Shown here one piece after another: positions 58,295 through 64,000 of a stretch of DNA of 64,000 nucleotides (positions are counted from its first letter, which is position 1; each line of letters begins with the position of its first letter). The notes below the pieces were generated by a model. That model saw only the letters and a list, made by a program, of their open reading frames with translations, was not told the DNA's origin and ran no database searches. The position numbers were made by a program, and so were the translations under genes. The DNA lies in assembly GCA_020747015.1 (NCBI GenBank), contig JAGTJM010000084.1, forward strand, positions 55,887 to 119,886, given 5' to 3'. Source of the stretch: Pyrenochaeta sp. MPI-SDFR-AT-0127. Lineage: Eukaryota > Ascomycota > Dothideomycetes > Pleosporales > Cucurbitariaceae.

Positions 58295-61200
58295 ATGGAC
58301 GGAATTTCAGCGGCTGCAAGCGTCATCACCATCGTCGATGCATCCGCCAAGATCACATCGCTTTGCTTCCAGTATTTGATAGCTGTTAAGAATGCCAGAA
58401 CTGACATCGAGCGGGTTTCGAGAAAAGCTGGCGACATCACCTGCGTTTTGCTGCAAATCGAAAATCTCCTCAATGGACAAGATGCGGCACGGCTTGCCAC
58501 TACTGCTGGCTTGTCTACGGCGCTCATTAGATGCCTGAAAGAACTGACAGAGCTGGAAAGCAAGCTGGAACTGGGAAAGAATCGAAGGCCTATTCGACCA
58601 TTTGGCATGCGTTCTCTCCAATGGCCCTTCACGAGCACGCAAGTCGACAAAGTTGTTTCTGGCCTTGAAGGATATGAACGTACGTTCACACTAGCGCTGC
58701 AGGTCGATCAAACGTAAATTAGAAATCTCCACGAATTCAACAAAAAGTAGTCGCTTACTATTTCCATAGGGGCCTGACGCTCGGTCTCGACCGTAAATTA
58801 ACCCTAGTGGCCGACGACACGCAAGTTATCCGTCAAAGGATCGACCTGATCAACCTCCCTATCGCTACCAGCGCTTCCTACAGCTCCTATGCCGAACAAC
58901 ACAATGCGCAATGTTTACCCAACACCCGAACCGACCTTCTCCAAACTATCGCGGACTGGGCTACAGACAAAGACGGCAAATCCATCTTTTGGATAAGCGG
59001 CATGGCTGGTACAGGAAAGTCGACCATCGCGCGAACTGCTGCACAGTCACTTGCCAAAGCTGGTCAGTTAGGTGCGAGCTTTTTATTCAAGAAAGGCGAG
59101 GGGGATCGCGGCAATGCATCTCGCTTCTTCACCACCATCGCCACGGACCTTGTTTCTCGCGAACCCAGCATGTTGCCCAGCATCAGGCAGGCACTCAACG
59201 AAGACCCCGCTTTACCAGAAAGAACGCTAAGTGATCAGTTTGAAAAACTAATCCTAGAACCACTCTCGGGAATTAAGCAGGCGCGCTCGCATGGTCCTGC
59301 GCGGGTCATCGTCATCGACGCGCTCGACGAATGTGAAGCTGAAAAAGATATTCGAGTAATACTCAAGCTTCTCGCAAGAACGAAAGACGTTCAAACTGTG
59401 CCCTTACGTGTACTTGTTACTAGTAGGCCTGAGCTTCACATCCGTCTTGGGTTTCAAGCAATGTCAAACGGAACTTATCAGGACATGGTGCTCCATGAAG
59501 TGCCGAGGAGCACAATTGAGCATGATATACGGCTCTTCCTAATTCATGAGCTCGACGACATACAACGGAAGCGCTCGTTACCTTCGAACTGGCCATCAGA
59601 AGACCAGCTGCAAGCACTTGTTGAGTTAGCCGTACCGCTGTTCATTTTTGCTGCTACGGTGTGCCGATATGTCAATACTAGAGGAGGAAGTCCAGTAGAC
59701 AACCTTGATAAGGTTTTAAAGTACCAGAAATCCACATTTTCACAAATCGATCGAACCTACCTACCAGTGCTAGACCAACTTCTGTCAGAACAGGAAGAAG
59801 ATGGAAAGGACATGTGGCTCCAAAACTTCCAGGCCATTGTAGGAAGTATTGTCCTTCTTCAAAGTCCCCTTTCACTGGTCGCACTTGCACGTCTCCTCCA
59901 AAAACCACAAAATAAAGTACAATTCTTATTGGATGAGCTGCGTTCTGTTCTTAGCATACCCGATGACGAAACGGTACCAATTACACTCCTGCACTTATCG
60001 TTTCGCGACTTTCTTGTCGATTCGGGACCACAGGGAAAAAAATTGTTTTGCATAGACGAGAAAAGCATGCACGAGAGGTTGGTTTCTCAATGCTTTGAGC
60101 TTATGTCTGCACCAAACGGCCTCCGACAGGACATTTGCGGGATATCCAAACCCGGGATATTGAGACGTGAGATTGACGAGGTGACTATTGCAAGCAAATT
60201 GCCGCCTGAGCTGCAATATGCGTGCCGTTACTGGGTTGATCATCTTGAGCATAGTCAGCGAAAAATTGAAGATGGAGACGAAACGCACCTCTTTCTTCAA
60301 AAGCACCTTCTCCACTGGCTGGAAGCCATGAGCCTTATTAAGGAGGCAAGCCAATGCGTGCACCTGGTAGCAAAATTGCGGGCGACTGTGGCAGTAAGCA
60401 CCTTTCCACTGGATGAACTTTCATTCTAGGCTAACTCACAATGTAGCCATCCAGCACTACCTGTACAGACTTCGTCCACGATATTAGCCGATTCGTGCTG
60501 CGGTTCGTATCAATGCTTACAGATGCGCCGCTCCAGATCTACTCGTCCGCTCTTGTTTTCTCGCCTGAGGCAAGTGTTGCACGGAGGATTTTCGTAGAAC
60601 AGGTTCAACCAAGGGTCACAATGCTTTTCGGGTGGGAGACAGACTGGGATGCGTGTCGCAACGTATTCGAGGGCCATACAGACTCTATCAGTGCAGTAGT
60701 GTTCTCGCCAGACGGACAACTAGTCGCCTCAGCATCTGATGACAGGACAGTGCGGCTGTGGGAGACAGCAACAGGACAATGCTCCAGCGTGCTGCAGGGC
60801 CATACAGGCTATATCCATGCAGTCGCGTTCTCACCAGACGGACAGCTAGTCGCCTCAGCATCTTATGATAAGACAGTGCGGCTGTGGGAGACAGCAACAG
60901 GACAATGCTCCAGCGTGCTGCAGGGCTATACAGGCTATATCCGTGCAGTAGTGTTCTCGCCAGAAGGACAGCTAGTCGCCTCAGCATCTGATGACAGCAC
61001 AGTGCGGCTGTGGGAGACAGCAACAGGACAATGCTCCAGCGTGCTGCAGGGCCATACAGGCTATATCCGTGCAGTAGTGTTCTCACCAGACAGACAGCTA
61101 GTCGCCTCAGCATCTGATGACAGCACGGTGCGGCTGTGGGAGACAGCAACAGGACAGTGCTCTAGAGTGCTGCAGGGCCATACAGAGGATATCAGTGCAG

Positions 61201-62216
61201 TAGCGTTCTCGCCACACGGACAGCTAGTCGCCTCAGCATCTGATGACAGCACAGTGCGGCTGTGGGAGACAGCAACAGGACAATGCTCCAGCGTGCTGCA
61301 GGGCCATACAGGCTATATCAGTGCAGTAGCGTTCTCACCAGACGGACAGCTAGTCGCCTCAGCATCTGGTGACAGCACGGTGCGGCTGTGGGAGACAGTA
61401 ACAGGACAGCGCTCCAGCGTGCTGCAGGGCCATACAGAGGATATCAGTGCAGTAGCGTTCTCACCAGACGGACAGCTAGTCGCCTCAGCATCTTATAACA
61501 GCACGGTGCGGCTGTGGGAGACAGCAACAGGACAATGCTCCAGCGTGCTGCAGGGCCATACAGGCTATATCAGTGCAGTAGCGTTCTCGCCAGACGGACA
61601 GCTAGTCGCCTCAGCATCTGGTGACAGCACGGTGCGGCTGTGGGAGACAGCAACAGGACAATGCTCCAGCGTGCTCCAGGGCCATACAGGCTATATCCGT
61701 GCAGTAGTGTTCTCGCCAGACGGACAGCTAGTCGCCTCAGCATCTAGTGACAGGACAGTGCGGCTGTGGGAGATAGTAACAGGACAATGCTCCAGCGTGC
61801 TGCAGGGCCATACAGGCTATATCCGTGCAGTAGCGTTCTCACCAGACGGACAGCTAGTCGCCTCAGCATCTGGTGACAGGACAGTGCGGCTGTGGGAGAC
61901 AGCAACAGGACAGTGCTCCAGCGTGCTGGAGAGTAAGGTTACGTTCGTGGACTCCCTCGCTTTCTCGCACGATGGCCAGGCACTTCACACGAACAGCTTC
62001 TATATCCCTCTACCTTCGTCTCTAATCACGACCACATATATTCAGCAAAAATACCTACCTTGCGTCATTACGGTAAAGGACCAGTGGATAACCAATTATG
62101 GGCAGCGCCTCTTATGGCTCCCTTCTGAATTCCGCTCAGATACTTTGGCGATACACAAGGATATGGTCTGCCTAGGATATAATCATGGTCGAGTTGTCTT
62201 GCTAAAACTACAGTGA
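58295..62216 (+). CDS. STAND/NLR-like protein: N-terminal fungal STAND domain, NACHT, ten WD40 repeats
   Basis: Three exons (58295-58713, 58770-60393, 60447-62216) give 1,270 residues. Residues 1-140 (MDGISAAASVITIVDASAKI...) match the helical N-terminal domain common in fungal STAND proteins (HeLo-like class), a proposed cell-death or signalling module. The NACHT domain has Walker A GMAGTGKST at about 217-225 and Walker B RVIVIDALDE at about 318-327, with LVTSRPELHI as the sensor-1-type strand. Residues about 757-1176 are ten tandem 42-residue WD40 repeats, almost identical to each other, followed by a diverged closing segment. Such proteins act as ligand-triggered switches. In Podospora the HNWD members (HET-D, HET-E, HET-R) control heterokaryon incompatibility. 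Specific ligand and partner are unknown. The 53-nt second intron contains stops, so splicing is needed to join NACHT and WD40 parts. Confidence 0.92.
60672..61931 (+). repeat. Ten tandem 126-bp WD40 repeat units
   Basis: Units start at 60672, 60798, 60924, 61050, 61176, 61302, 61428, 61554, 61680 and 61806. Each encodes GHT..I.AV.FSPDGQLVASAS..... with RLWE and TGQCSSVLQ at its end. Nucleotide identity between units is very high even at third codon positions. Differences recur at the residues after GHT (GY, ED or DS), after I (S, R or H), after AV (V or A), and after SAS (D, G, Y or S), then D/N and S/R/K. Confidence 0.97.
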
Positions 62217-62764
62217 AGTTGCAGTAAATGTGTATGAATACTTTACCTTCATAATGCATTACCTGCCAAGTAGCCGTCTCATTTATTGAAAGCATGGTAG
62301 AAGCTAGTGCCCAATTGTTTGTAAAAGAAAGGTAGATCTGCAGACGCGTCTCGTATTCGCAGTCGTCTTGTAGCAGAACAACCCAGCGCGTGACGAGCAT
62401 ATACAGACCTTTCGTGCGTCAATAGCCCTAATGCTTGTAGGGGCTTCGAGTGCTGCAGTAAGGTTCACAGCCTCGAATGGGACTGTCTGATAACTACTAG
62501 TTCCAATACCAGCATGCCGGTACCTTAAGTGATGAGATACTTATATTACCAATCCTTATTGTAAGTTCACCCACATAAAAGCTGTGTGTGCGTGTTATAC
62601 CGATTTGGGGTTTTCGTCTGGGAAACTTCGCCAATTCGCCGATTTGCGGATGGTATATTACCGGAGACGTCTTTGCGATCCCGTGATACTGAGAAATGTT
62701 GAGATCGTGAGAAGTATTTTAAGACTGAAAGATTTAATAACGGCAGAGTATAGTCGTGACATGA
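62217..62764. other. Intergenic region downstream of the STAND gene
   Basis: No intact gene. The stretch just before 62765 may contain further, unrecognisable remains of the NACHT relic. Confidence 0.45.
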
Positions 62765-62926
62765 ACGGTTCACGCACTAATTCAATTAGCGATGCCGCTG
62801 CTTATCGACGCTGCCACAGAGTGCAGATATGTCGGCACTGAAGGAGTGATTCCCATAGCATACCTTAACAAGTTGCTACAATGCCAGAAGTCTACGTTTT
62901 CAAATATCTATCGAAAGTACCTTCCA
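62765..62926 (+). pseudogene. Relic of a NACHT-domain (STAND) gene
   Basis: Translation in the frame of 62792 reads HALIQLAMPLLIDAATECRY, then VGTEGVIPIAYLNKLLQ and CQKSTFSNIYRKYLP. This aligns without gaps to residues encoded at about 59605-59766 of the STAND gene next door (QALVELAVPLFIFAATVCRY, VNTRGGSPVDNLDKVLK and YQKSTFSQIDRTYLP). Stops precede the stretch (TGA at 62762) and similarity ends after the YLP, so it is a short fragment. The sequence differs enough from the neighbour to come from an older paralogue, not a fresh duplication. Confidence 0.8.
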
Positions 62927-63008
62927 GAATCAAGACGTAGCATTCCGGTGCGATGAAGTAGACCTAGACTGAGAACGACGCCGCGGCGCCTGCAGGATCA
63001 GAAGAAAT

Positions 63009-63793
63009 TCATGACCATCCAAAAAGTTCACCCAAAGGCCAGTCCACCGACTCCCGCGCCCATGATAACGCTTCAAGTGGCTCTTCATGGTCGACAAAGA
63101 ATCCAGTATCAGCACTAGACACAAGACCGCTAGTATCTTCGGAATCAAAAAGCCTACCCCGCAACTTTGCATCCCGAACATAGCCTACTGGGGAGGCTTT
63201 CATGATCGATTGCGCATGTTCTTTCATAAACTCCAGTGAGGCAGTATCAATCGGCCCTGGTGGATGTGAGTAATGAGACTAGAAGACGGTGACATGCACT
63301 CACTCTTGTATGCTCTTGAAGCAGCTAGACAAGCAGCTGGATGGGAGCTCATTATCCCATAAACATCATCTCCAACTAGTTTAATTTCGTCGAGGAGCCC
63401 AGTAGCAAGCCCACGTTCACGGTAGTCATGGTGGACGACCAACTGAGTGATCCAGCAAATGGTTTTGCCATCAACAGACCATCGGCAGGCGAACGCATTC
63501 CCAGCAAGATGACCGTTGACGGTAACCCTTACATATGAGGATACTTCTCCTGGGAGGTATTCATTTCGAAGCCTTTCTTTACTTAGCCGAACGGGAGAAC
63601 CTAGTTGTGGTGGTCAGTGTGGTAGCACAGCTTTTGGCAGGGGAGTCGTACCAGCTTTCGCAAACCTTCCCATTCGCTTTGCCGCATGCTCGCCCCAAAC
63701 GCCGTAATTCTCGGAGAAGAGCTTCGCGGCTTCATCAAGCATCTCGTCTGTGACCTCGTCACTCTTAAATCCTTCATAAAGTTTCTTGTCCAT
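63009..63793 (-). CDS. GNAT-family acetyltransferase, C-terminus apparently frameshifted
   Basis: Exons 63793-63652, 63600-63304 and 63256-63009 give 228 residues. The N-terminal helix EVTDEMLDEAAKLFSENYGVWG is followed by the GNAT core strands SYVRVTVNGHLAGNAFACRW and ICWITQLVVHHDYRERGLATGLL, with the acetyl-CoA loop (RERGLA, Q/RxxGxG/A type). MSSHPAACLAASRAY and the fungal-family block ASPVGYVRDAKLRGRLFDSE with SSADTGFFVDHEEPLEAL follow. In the given frame it stops after ELFGWS. Deleting one base of the five-A run at 63021-63025 (+ strand) would continue as LLDGHEFLLIL plus an Arg/Ser-rich tail to a stop at 62930, which is what I remember for relatives. An upstream in-frame ATG at 63901 would add 36 residues. 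Substrate unknown. Confidence 0.78.
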
Positions 63794-64000
63794 GTTTAGA
63801 GGACCTCTTCGCCTGCGCGTACGACGCGTTGGTGCGATGGCCCGAACCTGAGGCTCGAGGGTAAATGCGACTGATTTTCGTACACACGCTGACGGATTCA
63901 TCGAGATCGTGCCAGACTACATAAATACTAATGGTATCTGGGAATGCTGAGAAGCGTGGTTTCGGATGCCTACAGTTTGTCGCTTTACAGGTTCCAAGGG
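63794..64000. other. Leader/promoter region of the acetyltransferase gene
   Basis: No further gene in the last 200 bases. An alternative upstream start of the acetyltransferase lies at 63901. Confidence 0.5.

Noticed and set aside
60688..61149. Long antisense frame across the WD40 repeats
   Set aside because: It is the periodic complement of the 126-bp units; any frame open in one unit stays open in all.
1..64000. CRISPR arrays, bacterial-type operons or phage genes
   Set aside because: The sequence is eukaryotic with spliced genes throughout; the only regular repeat array is the in-frame WD40 coding repeat.

Overview
The window is nuclear DNA of a filamentous ascomycete. Genes carry many short introns (mostly 45-160 nt, GT-AG, often with a CTAAC/CTGAC-type branch site). 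There are no operons, and the accessory families (Zn2Cys6 regulator, secreted cysteine-rich proteins, expansin-like protein, NACHT-WD40 STAND protein) are typical of Pezizomycotina. Protein similarities recalled from memory point to Dothideomycetes, probably Pleosporales, but this was not tested by any search.

Positions 1-39,000 are mainly core genes: the end of a sucrose-type transporter, NAP1, adenylate kinase 6 (FAP7), ITP pyrophosphatase (HAM1), a P450-like protein without a haem cysteine, ribosomal protein eS1, a small Ser/Pro-rich protein, URC1, ELF1, uracil phosphoribosyltransferase (FUR1), the cohesin releaser WAPL, RHEB GTPase, seryl-tRNA synthetase, prephenate dehydratase, eRF1, an AVT1-like transporter, TIM8, ribosomal protein uL23 (RPL25) and the rRNA methyltransferase BMT2. 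Two pairings make functional sense. URC1 and FUR1 (uracil catabolism/salvage) flank ELF1, and RPL25 and BMT2 share a 184-bp divergent promoter region.

From about 39,000 to the end the window is more sparsely filled and accessory in character: an expansin-like secreted protein, a small cysteine-rich secreted protein, a cytochrome P450 whose frame is broken by one base at a splice junction, a GPI-anchored cysteine-rich protein, a Zn2Cys6 regulator, a large unknown membrane protein, a STAND/NLR-like protein with ten almost identical WD40 repeats, a decayed fragment of a second NACHT gene, and a GNAT acetyltransferase whose last exon is frameshifted at a five-base run.

The most interesting system is the STAND protein at 58,295-62,216. 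Its 10 x 126-bp WD40 repeats differ mainly at a few recurrent codons, the pattern known for fungal non-self-recognition (HET-D/HET-E-type HNWD) genes, and a NACHT relic lies about 550 bp downstream. Splice sites were assigned by eye, so exon boundaries are predictions.
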